64,000 nt of DNA from MFWN01 sp964594115 (GCA_964594115.1 CAZQLD010000003.1:1-64000), one strand, 5' to 3'. Positions 43,422 to 52,867 are shown, counted from the stretch's first letter. Translations and numbers: made by a program. Notes: generated by a model not told the origin, from the letters alone.

Positions 43422-44597
43422 TTAATCTATACTCTCAATAACAGAACAATAATGTAAAATTTCATCCTTATTATAATTAATTGTTCTTACAACAGAACAT
43501 CCCTCTTTTGCCTCACTTCCATAACTCACATCCCCGCAATAGCCTGCAGTAACAGCCCGATTTAAAGCTATATTTCCTTGTTGAACACCTAAACCAATTA
43601 TAGCTGCAGCTATTACAAATTTAGCAAATGGTGTGATTGTCTTTTTTGAAACTATTTTACCTGAACCTGTTATATATTGTCCTAAAGCATTTCTCATTAC
43701 AGGCATTTTAACTGTTTGTGTTGCTACAAAAGCTCCTGGTTTGTATGCTAACCCCAATCCCAAAAATGCTGCCCCTGCTTTCAATGTATCTATAAATACC
43801 TCTCCATGTCCTGGAGAACTAATTTGCATAAAAATGACAGCAAGTTCATCTCCTTGTTTATTTAACTCTATAGGATTCTCAATCTCTCTTAGTTCAAAGT
43901 CTCCTAATTGAAAATCTCCTATTTTTTCTTCCCCTTGTTCTTTTATTTCTTCTATTGTTTGTTTTGCCTCATCCTCTGTTGTTTCCTCAAACAAATCTCC
44001 TACACTAATCTTTCCTCCTTCTCCTATTAAATAATCATAATAAGTAATATCCCTATCAGCAATTTTATATCGCATCATATAATCCATAACATCAACATCT
44101 TCTAAATTAATCCCTTTTTCCCCTAAACTCTCTTTATCAAATGCTATTCTTGAGCAGATAACACAACTTGGATACACATTATCAATCCCATAATCTTCAG
44201 CAAGCCACTGGGAAAAAATACTCACCTTTCCCTCACCCATAGTGCTCCAACAATCAATAATCTCCTGAGCAATAGCCCTATTTATTTGCTGCACATCTTT
44301 TACTTTGATTTTTGTGACACCTCCTGATTCTCCAAACTCTTCTTCACACCTTCCACCAATAAGTCCCGTAGTAATGCAAATTTTTTGTGTCTTGCATTTT
44401 AAAGGAACATAATCTTTCAAACCTCCAAAAGCAGGCAGAGTCGCCCTATAAATAACACTCTGATGACAAACCTCTCTATCAACCCTTCCTGTCCAATCTA
44501 GTCCAAAATAAACAGCTAAAAGAATTATGACAAAACTTATTATTAGTATGACTAAAACAACTATTGTTTTTGAAGTAAGTTCAGCTCTTTTTTCCAT
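43422..44597 (-). CDS. Large pilin-like membrane protein
   Basis: A 391-aa protein. Leader MEKRAELTSKTIVVLVILII, then a Cys-containing external domain (CHQSV, CKTQKIC, CWSTMG, CVIC). Near the C-terminus are two further hydrophobic segments (AGAAFLGLGLAYKPGAFVAT; FAKFVIAAAIIGLGVQQGNI), so it may span the membrane three times, unlike the other leader proteins of the locus. The final segment has three Cys (CGDVS, CSVV, CSVI). Confidence 0.65.
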   Translation of the reverse strand: MEKRAELTSKTIVVLVILIISFVIILLAVYFGLDWTGRVDREVCHQSVIYRATLPAFGGLKDYVPLKCKTQKICITTGLIGGRCEEEFGESGGVTKIKVKDVQQINRAIAQEIIDCWSTMGEGKVSIFSQWLAEDYGIDNVYPSCVICSRIAFDKESLGEKGINLEDVDVMDYMMRYKIADRDITYYDYLIGEGGKISVGDLFEETTEDEAKQTIEEIKEQGEEKIGDFQLGDFELREIENPIELNKQGDELAVIFMQISSPGHGEVFIDTLKAGAAFLGLGLAYKPGAFVATQTVKMPVMRNALGQYITGSGKIVSKKTITPFAKFVIAAAIIGLGVQQGNIALNRAVTAGYCGDVSYGSEAKEGCSVVRTINYNKDEILHYCSVIESID

Positions 44598-44634
44598 TTT
44601 AAATTATATTCTTTGATGTTTTTTAAGTTATTGT

Positions 44635-44766
44635 TTAGGAGGTAAGGGTTTTTATTATAAAATAAACTGCCACTAAAAGCAAAACAAACAATGTTATCCA
44701 CAATAATTTCTTTATTAAGTCTTCCATCACTCCTTTTTTAGTTTTAAAAATTTTTCTTAATATCAT
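44635..44766 (-). CDS. Tiny single-pass membrane protein (43 aa)
   Basis: A frame MILRKIFKTKKGVMEDLIKK followed by one hydrophobic helix and KTLTS. It starts inside the stop of the upstream gene (ATGA overlap). It carries the same KKG-plus-acidic pattern before the helix as the larger pilin-like proteins, but has practically no external domain. Probably a genuine small subunit, given the overlap and the shared pattern. Confidence 0.6.
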   Translation of the reverse strand: MILRKIFKTKKGVMEDLIKKLLWITLFVLLLVAVYFIIKTLTS

Positions 44767-45569
44767 TTTTCCTTATATTTTAAAATAATTTCATACTGTC
44801 CTTTTCCCTGTCCACTAAGAACAGCAAGTTCATAACGCAATTCTTTCGCCTCTTCCAATGCTCTAAAACCCTCTGTTGAACGGTAGTTTCCTGCATTAAA
44901 AACATCTTGATTAGTAAGTTTTGATTCTATTTTTAAGCTATACCACATTCTTTTTTCCTCAAAAAAAGCATCAAATATAGTTTCCAGTTCTTCTCTGTCT
45001 GTTCCAAAAACTCCAGAGGGTTTAATCTTTGATTTAATTAATTCCAAAAATGTTTGCTCTCCTTCTTTACGCTCTAAAAGCTCTTTTAAAATTCCGGTAG
45101 GCTTATTAGCAATAATATTCACATTTTCTCCTAACTTGCTAAAATAAATATAAAGGGGGAGATTCTCAAGATAAATGCAATCTGAATAAATCTTTTGAGA
45201 AATCACACAAACATCTTCTACTTTTACAGTTTTAACAGATTCAGAAATACCGCTCTGACAACACTTCTCGCTACTTTCTTTCAAGTAATTTTTATCACAC
45301 ATACATAAATTATCTTCATATGAAATTAAAACCCAATCCTTAGGACTATTAATTAGTTCGCTACTTTCCTCATCATTTAGACTATTGACTCTAGCAACAA
45401 TCTTCTCTAGAGTAGACCTTGCCTGTGCAAGTTCTGATTTTACTATAAATAAACTATAAAGGCTAACAGCTAGATAAACTAAAGCAATTATGCATAAAAC
45501 AGCAATTATAAATTTCAAAGTTGTTTCTGGTAGTAATGTTATTCCTCCCTTCTTGCTTTTATTTTTCAT
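44763..45569 (-). CDS. Pilin-like protein
   Basis: A 268-aa protein. Leader MKNKSKKGGITLLPETTLKF, hydrophobic helix (about 18-42), then an external helical domain with a Cys cluster (CMCDKNYL, CCQSG, DVCVI, DCIYL). The PETTLKF motif places a Glu a few residues after KKGG, resembling a pilin cleavage site. It overlaps the upstream gene by 11 bases and the downstream 43-aa gene by four. Confidence 0.7.
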   Translation of the reverse strand: MKNKSKKGGITLLPETTLKFIIAVLCIIALVYLAVSLYSLFIVKSELAQARSTLEKIVARVNSLNDEESSELINSPKDWVLISYEDNLCMCDKNYLKESSEKCCQSGISESVKTVKVEDVCVISQKIYSDCIYLENLPLYIYFSKLGENVNIIANKPTGILKELLERKEGEQTFLELIKSKIKPSGVFGTDREELETIFDAFFEEKRMWYSLKIESKLTNQDVFNAGNYRSTEGFRALEEAKELRYELAVLSGQGKGQYEIILKYKEK

Positions 45570-46782
45570 TTTGACAAGCCTCTATTAAATCTTGCTTTAT
45601 TTTAGACCTTTGTTTCATATGCTCCCAATAAGAATCATCAACATACAAATATTTATGTTCTGGCTGCTCATACTTCTGCCATGTTTTACTTAAAGTAAAA
45701 GGTGATTTATAGAGATTATAAAACTGATCTATTGAATAACAAGAAACTGGAGTATAAAGAGGGGAAGCTGTCCCATATAATCGATATGTTCCTCCAGAAT
45801 AGTCAAGATCTAAAGATTGTTCCAATAAAGCATCTTGAAAAGCTTTCATTAAATCCTGTTCCAAATCAGAAGCTAAATCAATATAATCTCCTTCATAAGT
45901 GTACTTTATAACTCTTACTAAGGCCCTATCTTTAGTCAATAAATATCTCTCAGCTCCTGAAAAATAAAAATAAAGCCCTTTTTCTGAGTCAAGTTTGACT
46001 TCTGAATCTTTATTTCCATAATTAATTTTTAGTCCATTTAAACTATCAACTAACTCATCCCTCTTCTCCCTTAATCCTATCTGCACTTCATCAGGAATCT
46101 CATTATCTACATTCCTCCAAGCTCCGTCCTCAAAATACTCTAATTTCTCGTCTTTTAATCCATAACTTCCAAAATCCAATTTGACAATACATCTTCCCTC
46201 TCCATCATCTAAAAGAACATCAACTTCCTTGTCTAAAATAACCTTCCTTATTGGAATCTCCCCAACCTCTTCTTTTGTCTTGCACAAAAGCCTTCCGAAA
46301 AGACGAGAACCCTCTAACAATCTTAAGTCTTCTAAAGAAACATACTTATTAACATCATGAGAATCATAATTTTCAATTACATCTTTATCTATTGTCAATA
46401 ATTCATCTTTTATCTTTCCAACACCTATATTCTTCTCAGCAACGCTAATTAAAAAATCCATTTTCTCTGTATTTTCATAAAGAACATACAAACTTATCTT
46501 CCTATTTCCAGGGAGCATAAACAACTCTCTAACATCGCCCCAGATTTTAACATCATGCTTTCCAATTTCTGCAATCTTCTCATCGCATCCTAATAGCGCT
46601 AGTTTATCAGGAGAAAGTGAAGTATAATCTACCTCTTTATCTCCTTCATATGCATAATCAGGCAAGCCTCTCAACCACTCTAAAATATCTACCTTAAATA
46701 TAAATATTAAAAGAGCAGCTAAAATGAGAATGGCTATTATAATCAAGACTAATTTATTTATAGTAAGATCCGCCCTTCTCAT
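45559..46782 (-). CDS. Pilin-like protein, large external domain
   Basis: A 407-aa protein. A short leader, MRRADLTINKLVLIIIAILI, and one helix precede a long, mainly alpha/beta external domain with few Cys and many acidic residues. No known domain recognised. It overlaps its neighbours on both sides, in the middle of the coupled run 42.5-47.3 kb. Confidence 0.7.
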   Translation of the reverse strand: MRRADLTINKLVLIIIAILILAALLIFIFKVDILEWLRGLPDYAYEGDKEVDYTSLSPDKLALLGCDEKIAEIGKHDVKIWGDVRELFMLPGNRKISLYVLYENTEKMDFLISVAEKNIGVGKIKDELLTIDKDVIENYDSHDVNKYVSLEDLRLLEGSRLFGRLLCKTKEEVGEIPIRKVILDKEVDVLLDDGEGRCIVKLDFGSYGLKDEKLEYFEDGAWRNVDNEIPDEVQIGLREKRDELVDSLNGLKINYGNKDSEVKLDSEKGLYFYFSGAERYLLTKDRALVRVIKYTYEGDYIDLASDLEQDLMKAFQDALLEQSLDLDYSGGTYRLYGTASPLYTPVSCYSIDQFYNLYKSPFTLSKTWQKYEQPEHKYLYVDDSYWEHMKQRSKIKQDLIEACQNEK

Positions 46783-46934
46783 TTTCCTCTGAATCTAAAC
46801 AAGTTTTTGATGAGCTCTAGTAGAGATATATTCTTAGCTCTCAGAATAATTAATCCACCAACAACCACAATCAAAATAACAGCAGCAACAATCCACCACA
46901 CAAGAACCTCCATTTCAATAGCTTTTTTATTCAT
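46779..46934 (-). CDS. Tiny pilin-like protein (51 aa)
   Basis: A frame opening MNKKAIEMEVLVWWIVAAVI, one helix, then a short basic tail ending RFRGK. The start follows the upstream stop by one base, and the stop overlaps the next start (ATGA). Leader pattern KKA-I-E fits the pilin-like set. Second of two very short members of the locus. Confidence 0.65.
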   Translation of the reverse strand: MNKKAIEMEVLVWWIVAAVILIVVVGGLIILRAKNISLLELIKNLFRFRGK

Positions 46935-46935
46935 T

Positions 46936-47313
46936 TTAACAGCCTGCATTTCCACAATCTAATTTATCTATTCTGTTTCCGAAAGGTTTCTCAGAGAGCT
47001 CATTACAAGTTAGTTTTTGTTCCATCATCTTTCCATCTTCTTTATATCTAACCTTTTTTTCTGAACAACAATAATCATAAACCGCATTTTGAGTTGCTAA
47101 TGTATTGCAACTAGCCACTACAGCGTCCACATTCGTCTCAACAAACAAACTATTTATAAACTCAGAAAATTTTCCTGTTTGCAACTCCCAAAATACTAAT
47201 AAGGTTATTAAAACCAATATAGCTAAAACAATTACAACAAAAGTTCCAATCATTAATTCCGTGTCTTTCTTATCTTTAATAAAAAAACTACTTTTTCTTT
47301 TTTTATCATTCAT
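46936..47313 (-). CDS. Pilin-like protein
   Basis: A 125-aa protein. An extended basic N-terminus is followed by DKKDTELMIGTFVVIVLAIL and a Cys-rich external domain (CNTLA, YDYCCSEKK, LTCNEL, DCGNAGC). Helix start and Cys layout parallel the 117-aa protein at 40951-41304, suggesting paralogues at both ends of the run. Its upstream region carries a type A leader element and a 48-bp sequence repeated before the T2SSF gene. Probably the first gene of the pilin-like operon. Confidence 0.75.
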   Translation of the reverse strand: MNDKKRKSSFFIKDKKDTELMIGTFVVIVLAILVLITLLVFWELQTGKFSEFINSLFVETNVDAVVASCNTLATQNAVYDYCCSEKKVRYKEDGKMMEQKLTCNELSEKPFGNRIDKLDCGNAGC

Positions 47314-47329
47314 TTTACCCCTTTTATTA

Positions 47330-47388
47330 ATTTTCTTTCTTAGTTTTTTCTTTCTAAATGTTTCTTTTTCCTAAAAAAGAAAGTTTGC
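47330..47388 (-). promoter_or_regulatory. Leader element, type A (pilin-operon copy)
   Basis: A 59-bp element, 16 bases upstream of the 125-aa pilin-like gene. Its first 35 and last 18 bases match 59723-59782; the interior differs by a few bases and one gap. It is rich in TTTCTT/AAGAAA blocks and can form a long imperfect hairpin. It looks related to the 45-bp type B elements but has a different arrangement. Confidence 0.6.
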
Positions 47389-47435
47389 CTCTTTTATATA
47401 AAATAAACAAAGAAAATCACTTAATAAATATTCTG
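47388..47435 (-). repeat. 48-bp repeated promoter-region sequence, copy 1
   Basis: Identical over 48 bases to 52820-52867. Here it lies upstream of the type A leader of the pilin operon. It contains AT-rich TATA-like tracts (TTTTATATAAAA on the minus strand). Confidence 0.85.
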
Positions 47436-47526
47436 CTAATTATAAAAAATTAAACCCATCATATATATTAACTCCCTAGTAACAACAAATACAAAGATTT
47501 AAATACTTGCATTTTCTACAAAACAT

Positions 47527-48099
47527 ATGAAAAACAGACAGTCTGGAGCTAAAACAGGACTAATAGGCTTAGTTGGGGGAGCAATTTTAGCTGTTGGAAT
47601 CGCCGGACTAGTAGGAGGATGTAATAGTTCTAATAGTTCTCAAAAACCTACTAAAAAAGATTATAATGAAACAAGTATTATTGAAAGTGAGTATGAAAAA
47701 CTAGAAAAAAACATTCTTACAAAAGTTAAAAAAATAGCCACTTTAGATCCAAATGAACTTGAACTTGGATTTTTTGGAAAAAAGATAGGTGAAAAAGGTT
47801 ATACTGTTCATTATGAAGGAAAAGATAAAGAGGGTAATGAATTTGATATATTTGTGACAAGACCAGAATACGCTCCAAAAACCTTAGGAGTAGGAGTACT
47901 TTTTTACAATCCACAAACAAATAGCTCTTGTAAGTTTGAAAGCCAACTAGATGAAACTAATGTGGAAAATATATTAAAAGTTAGTTTAGGGAAAAAAGAA
48001 AGATTGTATAATAAAGATAATTCACCTAAAGAAATGAAAAAATTAATAGCTCTAATAAAACAATTTGAATCAAAATATGCTCCTAATAAAGACAATTAA
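47527..48099 (+). CDS. Putative lipoprotein
   Basis: A 190-aa protein. N-terminal hydrophobic signal ending LVGGC, a lipobox-like site at about residue 32, followed by a Ser/Asn-rich linker. The mature domain (about 60-185) is alpha/beta and contains SCKFESQLDETN. No family recognised. It is the only plus-strand gene between the pilin run and the S-layer-like gene, with its own promoter near 47500. Lipid attachment is inferred from the motif. Confidence 0.6.
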   Translation: MKNRQSGAKTGLIGLVGGAILAVGIAGLVGGCNSSNSSQKPTKKDYNETSIIESEYEKLEKNILTKVKKIATLDPNELELGFFGKKIGEKGYTVHYEGKDKEGNEFDIFVTRPEYAPKTLGVGVLFYNPQTNSSCKFESQLDETNVENILKVSLGKKERLYNKDNSPKEMKKLIALIKQFESKYAPNKDN

Positions 48100-48944
48100 T
48101 CTTCTAGCCAATTATCAATAACATTAAAAACTTGTTTCATCTCTGCTTCTTCATTATAATATTTATCCATAAAATCAAGAATCTCTTCTGAATCAATTTC
48201 CATGTCATAATTTACATCTGCCTTACTATATACTTCTGTAGCCTCACAACCAGTAACAACAACACAATCTCCTGTAAAACTTTCATAATAATTTACAGTG
48301 TTCTTTACTGAATCAATTACTTTTACAGTATCATTAGGATTTGCTCCTGCAATTATGATTTTAATAAAACCTTCTTCTACAATAAATTGAAAAAGAGTCT
48401 TCTTAGAATCATTCCATTCTCCAACTAAATCATAAGTTAAGTCACTTGAATAAGAATTTCCTATTATAATCATATTCTGCTTTATATCTTGAGCAGAAAC
48501 TGAATAATCAGACTCATTTTTTATATTGTTTATTTGTAAAAATTGTGCTAATGAATCAGCAGAAACTCTTTCAGTTTCTGTCAATTTTTCTCCGAGAACA
48601 AAATGAATATTATCAGAATTATTTCTAATAAACTTAATCAAATGATAAAAACTATAACTCCCACAATCTAACTCTAACATTGTCATACTAAAATCAAACT
48701 GCTCTACATCAGGATTTACATCAAGGCCTGCTAAACAAGAACCTAAATCTGTTTCATCATATCTAAAAAATACATCTACATCTCCAGAACCTGTAACTTC
48801 TAAAATTTCTATTTCATCAAAATCATTTAATTCATATGTCAGAATTTTTAATGCATTCACAATTCCAACCAACAACAAAAAAGCAACTGCTAATAAAAAA
48901 ATCCATATTATGCTCCTTTTCCTTTTTATTTTTTGCATTTCCAT
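48096..48944 (-). CDS. S-layer-like membrane-anchored protein with EF-hand/dockerin-like motif
   Basis: The ATG at 48944 (MEMQKIKRKRSIIWIFLLAV) is preferred because earlier in-frame starts overlap the upstream gene by up to 49 bases. About 282 aa. One N-terminal helix, then an alpha/beta domain with NMIIIGNSYSSDL and IIIAGANPNDTVKVIDSVKN, the look of archaeal S-layer-type domains, and a C-terminal DVNYDMEIDSEEILDFM, a calcium-loop pattern as in EF-hand/dockerin repeats. Likely envelope-associated. Confidence 0.65.
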   Translation of the reverse strand: MEMQKIKRKRSIIWIFLLAVAFLLLVGIVNALKILTYELNDFDEIEILEVTGSGDVDVFFRYDETDLGSCLAGLDVNPDVEQFDFSMTMLELDCGSYSFYHLIKFIRNNSDNIHFVLGEKLTETERVSADSLAQFLQINNIKNESDYSVSAQDIKQNMIIIGNSYSSDLTYDLVGEWNDSKKTLFQFIVEEGFIKIIIAGANPNDTVKVIDSVKNTVNYYESFTGDCVVVTGCEATEVYSKADVNYDMEIDSEEILDFMDKYYNEEAEMKQVFNVIDNWLED

Positions 48945-48964
48945 ATTAAATTTATTTTTTATAA

Positions 48965-50617
48965 TTACCCACACCCTTTTGGAGGATCTTTTTTCCATTT
49001 CCAGATTGAACACTGTTTATATAATTCTACATTAACATCTGCAACCCATCTAATTCTTCTCTTTGTTTTTTCACCAGCACATTTTGCAGTAAAAGGAATT
49101 ATTATCGTAGCTTCAAAATATTGCCCTCTTGTTGTCACATTTTTTGTGATTCTTGTTCTAGCCTCAGAAATATTTATTTCTCTAACGCAGCCATCTCCAC
49201 AATTTAAACCCTTAAGTTGTTCTTTAAGAGCTCTTTCAGCCTTTCCTCCTGCTTTTTTTAAAGCATCTATATAAGCGAACTCCCATATAACTCCAATTTT
49301 AGTTATATGATATCCTTTAGTTATTCCAGATAAGGAACCTGAACATGTTCCAGATAATTCTCTTTCAGGATAAATTTTAGCATCCACAACACTTACAAGA
49401 TTATTTCCCTTACAACATGCTTCAGCTTGTTCTTTAGCACATGAATATTCTAAACCAAATTTTGGATTTTCATTGCATAAATCATTTGCAGCTGATGAGG
49501 CTTTCTGAACTGCCTCTCCATAAAGCTTAAACTGAGAACTGCCTTTTTTAGACATAGAAACATTTGCCGAACACTCATTATCACAAGGATCTTCTTGCTT
49601 TTTAGGAGGATAATATTCTGAGCCATTAGTAGGGGTTATAGGCTCATCAGGAGTAATAGGTTCATAGGGTTCAGGTGTTACAGGCTCATCAGGGGTATAA
49701 TCATCTGAGCCATTAGTAAGAACTGGTTCTGGAAGGGTAGGTTCTGGAAGAGTTGGTTCTGGAAGAGTAGGCTCAGGAGTATAATCATCTGAGCTGTCAG
49801 GAGGGGTTGGTTCAGGAGGAGTTGGTTCTGGAAGAGTTGGTTCTGGAAGAGTAGGCTCAGGAGTATAATCATCTGAGCTGTCAGGAGGGGTTGGTTCCGG
49901 TTCTGGCTCATTAGCTGTACAATACGGGTTACAACGGCAACTGCAAGTATAAGCTGGACTCCCATAACTACTTGCACAATACGGGTTGCAAGTATAATCA
50001 CTAGGAGTACTGCCCTGACAATTCGGTACACAAGTAAAGTACTCACAAATATAAGCTGGACTGCCTCCTCCGCAGCTTCCGCAATTTGGCACACAAGTAT
50101 AATCCTCATCTGAGCTTCCAAAAATGCCAATACTTGCCAACTCTTCATCTGAATCACTTCTTATATCCCCTATTAATGTAACATTATTATCAGGATTTTT
50201 TGCTACCCAATCTCCATCAAAAATATCATTATCATTTGTCTTTTTAACTACATAAGTAATGACAGCATCCTCAGCCTTTAATTCTGTAAACTCACTTCCA
50301 AGCCACTCAATAACTCCTTTATCTAACCTTGAACTAGTATTATAAACCCCTCCATGACTTACATTCTGAACTTCCCAACCCTTAGGATAGTACTCAGTAA
50401 TAACAAAAGCATTTATTCTTTTGTCTTTATTAACATCCAGATTAAGGGTTATAGCGTACAGCTCTCCCTGATTATCAATACTTCTCTTGATCTCTACTAT
50501 TTCTTCTCTTTTCCCTTCGATAATTGTATTAAAAATATTATTAAGAGTTAGAACAATAATCAAAATTACTAAAACAAATAGGATTTTCGCATTAAAATCC
50601 TTCTTTTTTTCTTCCAT
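48965..50617 (-). CDS. Cys/Pro-rich repeat surface protein
   Basis: A 550-aa protein. N-terminal signal anchor (KILFVLVILIIVLTLNNIF), a beta-rich domain (about 40-150), a Cys-rich patch (CVPNCGSCGGGSPAYICEYF and similar units), then a Pro/Glu/Thr stalk of EPTLPEPTLPEPTPPEPTPP type (about 235-345). The C-terminal domain (about 345-550) has ten or more Cys and a basic finish. Stalk-type architecture suggests an adhesin projecting from the cell. Just upstream of the S-layer-like gene. Confidence 0.7.
   Translation of the reverse strand: MEEKKKDFNAKILFVLVILIIVLTLNNIFNTIIEGKREEIVEIKRSIDNQGELYAITLNLDVNKDKRINAFVITEYYPKGWEVQNVSHGGVYNTSSRLDKGVIEWLGSEFTELKAEDAVITYVVKKTNDNDIFDGDWVAKNPDNNVTLIGDIRSDSDEELASIGIFGSSDEDYTCVPNCGSCGGGSPAYICEYFTCVPNCQGSTPSDYTCNPYCASSYGSPAYTCSCRCNPYCTANEPEPEPTPPDSSDDYTPEPTLPEPTLPEPTPPEPTPPDSSDDYTPEPTLPEPTLPEPTLPEPVLTNGSDDYTPDEPVTPEPYEPITPDEPITPTNGSEYYPPKKQEDPCDNECSANVSMSKKGSSQFKLYGEAVQKASSAANDLCNENPKFGLEYSCAKEQAEACCKGNNLVSVVDAKIYPERELSGTCSGSLSGITKGYHITKIGVIWEFAYIDALKKAGGKAERALKEQLKGLNCGDGCVREINISEARTRITKNVTTRGQYFEATIIIPFTAKCAGEKTKRRIRWVADVNVELYKQCSIWKWKKDPPKGCG
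49752..49898 (-). repeat. 84-bp tandem repeat in the stalk-encoding region
   Basis: A block of about 62 bases at 49752-49813 recurs almost exactly at about 49836-49898 (period 84 bp, 28 codons) with shorter sub-repeats of GGTTCTGGAAGAG. It encodes DSSDDYTPEPTLPEPTLPEP units. Such arrays change length by slippage. Confidence 0.85.
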
Positions 50618-50661
50618 TCTTTTCTTTTTTTCAGAGATTAATTAATTTTTATTCAATAACT

Positions 50662-52815
50662 TTAACCTGCAACTCCTGCAAGCGCTACTGCTGCAAGGAT
50701 AGATAAGACAATTGTAGAAATCAAAGCTGTTACTAAATAAAGTAAAGAGCCAAACTTTAGATAGTTTGCTGTGTCATACTTCTTCTTTAATTTATCTTCT
50801 CCTGCATCTACTGTTACTAGAGTTCCTGTTAAAATAAAGATTATTTCTATAATATAAATGCCAATAGCTACCTGCAAAAAGTAAGGGGAAATCATTTTTG
50901 TAACATCAAAAATTTGAGTTATTGAAGATATGCTGCCTATGCCAATATCTGTATCTGTTCCAAGAGAAGATAGTATCTGCAGCTTGTTAAGAATAAGGGT
51001 TATCATACTAGCCAATCCGACAACAATTCCTGCTAAAAGTGGAGCTAAAAATGTCATGTTGCTCTTCATATCTGAAACAACTTCTGCCAATAAGTCTCTC
51101 AGTCTCTCATTTATCTTATGAATATTTTTTATATACTCTGATATAGACATTAAACTTCTTGCTGCTACCTGTAACCCTCTTTTAACACTTTCAACTAAAA
51201 TTCTCATGCTCATCCTTATTAAATCAGAGGGATAATAAATAATAGCCCCTCTTTTTTCATTAAATATAGAATCTTCCAGCGACATTCCTGCCTGATGCAA
51301 ATTTGTATTTACAATCCTGAAAAAATCTTCTGTAGATGTGCCTTTTGAAGAGCCTGCAACTTTTGAAAAAGCAACTTCTGCTGGCAAACCATCCCCTATT
51401 CTGTTTCCAAGCTGAAATAACGAGCTAGTAAACTCACCCTCAAGTTTCTTGGTATTTTCCCTTGCCTTAATCAAATCTTTTGTTTTCAATGAAAAAGCTA
51501 CAGAAAAAAACAAAGCTATACTTATTGGAATAAACAAACTAAGCAACACTGCAATAGGTCCAAAAGGCCCAACCACCCCCGCACTTGTAGTTTGAAAATC
51601 AAAAATCTTTAAATTTCCAAAATACTCTAAACCAAGCTCAGAAAAAGTATAATCTCTTTGCAAATTAAAGATTGAAGGAAAAGCAGTATACTGAAATATA
51701 AAAGGAAGGGTTCCAAGTAAAAACAAAGGTAAGCAAATAAGAAATGCAGTAAAATAAGGCTTCTTGCTTTTATATTTATCATAAAGAGGATTTAATTCTA
51801 AGATGTTTGTTTCACCATAACCTCCTGGCCTTTTTAACATAATCTGGGTTGTTAAATAAAAAACAAGAAAAGGAATAAGCAGATTAAACAAAACAACAAC
51901 ATGATACCACTGAATAAGTCCTTTTAATAAAGTAGAAGCAAGAGGCAGTAATGCAAGACCAAGAGTTGGAAGGATAATTCCTAACATATATAAATTAGTT
52001 AAAGGACTCCTGATTTTTCTGCTGTATTTTAACATTCTCTCATAAACCCCGTCAAGAATTACCTGTAAAGCCCTTTCCAGAGTAGCAATTCTTCTTGCCT
52101 CATTTGGTTCATATAAACTACTCTCTATTAAGTGAAAACTCTCTATAAACTCTATACTGCTTCCTCTCCAGGTCTCAAGATACGAATCTAAACTTTCTTT
52201 AATGCTACTATACTTACCTGTCTCTACATCCCAAAAAATCTTCTTGAAATCTAAAGATAAAGGCATCTGTAGATGTTGAGAGGCAAACCTTATAGCCCTC
52301 TCTAAATTACTTGTGTGTTTCATATAAACAACCACATAAAGTACGCAAGGCACCATCTGGCTACTAGCCTTTAATCTCCATTTATTAGCCAAGCGAGAAG
52401 GCATACTATAAAAATAATAAAATAAGAATAAAGCTACGAATAAAACTAAAAATAAGAAAAGGACTGGAAAACTCCCTGCTATAAAATAAATCCCTAAAGA
52501 CAAGAATACTCCTACAAAAAAACTCAGTAATAAAGCAGCCAAAGCAAGAGTCATAACCTGGCTTGGGTTAACATCAAGATGCGCCACATCTAGCTGTTTT
52601 TGTATCTTAACCTCATCTTTTTTTGCAAGCTTTATTTTTATTAGATTTCCTAAACTAGCACACCATTTTTCATATCTTGAAAGCTCAGGCGCCATCTCTC
52701 TTTTAAATTGGAGATACTCTCTACTAAAATCCTTTTGTTTTCCTAAAAAAGGGTCTGTATGAATCTCATTTTCTATTTTTCTAGAATATTTTTTAAAAAT
52801 ATCATCAACCTTCAT
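50662..52815 (-). CDS. T2SSF/FlaJ-type filament assembly platform protein
   Basis: The ATG at 52815 (MKVDDIFKKYSRKIENEIH) is preferred over an upstream in-frame start. About 717 aa. Several hydrophobic helices are grouped around two cytoplasmic T2SSF-like domains (about 165-270, MKHTSNLERAIRFASQHL; and about 465-600, ELGNRIGD region with VKRGLQVAARSLMSISEYI). The layout matches archaeal FlaJ/TadC-like platforms with duplicated domains. It would pair with the ATPase encoded directly upstream. The leader region repeats a 48-bp sequence of the pilin operon. Confidence 0.88.
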   Translation of the reverse strand: MKVDDIFKKYSRKIENEIHTDPFLGKQKDFSREYLQFKREMAPELSRYEKWCASLGNLIKIKLAKKDEVKIQKQLDVAHLDVNPSQVMTLALAALLLSFFVGVFLSLGIYFIAGSFPVLFLFLVLFVALFLFYYFYSMPSRLANKWRLKASSQMVPCVLYVVVYMKHTSNLERAIRFASQHLQMPLSLDFKKIFWDVETGKYSSIKESLDSYLETWRGSSIEFIESFHLIESSLYEPNEARRIATLERALQVILDGVYERMLKYSRKIRSPLTNLYMLGIILPTLGLALLPLASTLLKGLIQWYHVVVLFNLLIPFLVFYLTTQIMLKRPGGYGETNILELNPLYDKYKSKKPYFTAFLICLPLFLLGTLPFIFQYTAFPSIFNLQRDYTFSELGLEYFGNLKIFDFQTTSAGVVGPFGPIAVLLSLFIPISIALFFSVAFSLKTKDLIKARENTKKLEGEFTSSLFQLGNRIGDGLPAEVAFSKVAGSSKGTSTEDFFRIVNTNLHQAGMSLEDSIFNEKRGAIIYYPSDLIRMSMRILVESVKRGLQVAARSLMSISEYIKNIHKINERLRDLLAEVVSDMKSNMTFLAPLLAGIVVGLASMITLILNKLQILSSLGTDTDIGIGSISSITQIFDVTKMISPYFLQVAIGIYIIEIIFILTGTLVTVDAGEDKLKKKYDTANYLKFGSLLYLVTALISTIVLSILAAVALAGVAG

Positions 52816-52819
52816 TTTA

Positions 52820-52867
52820 CCTCTTTTATATAAAATAAACAAAGAAAATCACTTAATAAATATTCTG
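52820..52867 (-). repeat. 48-bp repeated promoter-region sequence, copy 2
   Basis: Identical to 47388-47435. Here it ends only five bases upstream of the T2SSF-type start codon, with no leader element between, so the two loci share promoter sequence but differ in the leader. Confidence 0.85.

Noticed and set aside
49752..49898. Regular repeats that could suggest a CRISPR array
   Set aside because: The repeats are in frame, encode a Pro/Glu/Thr stalk, have no unique spacers, and no cas gene is near.
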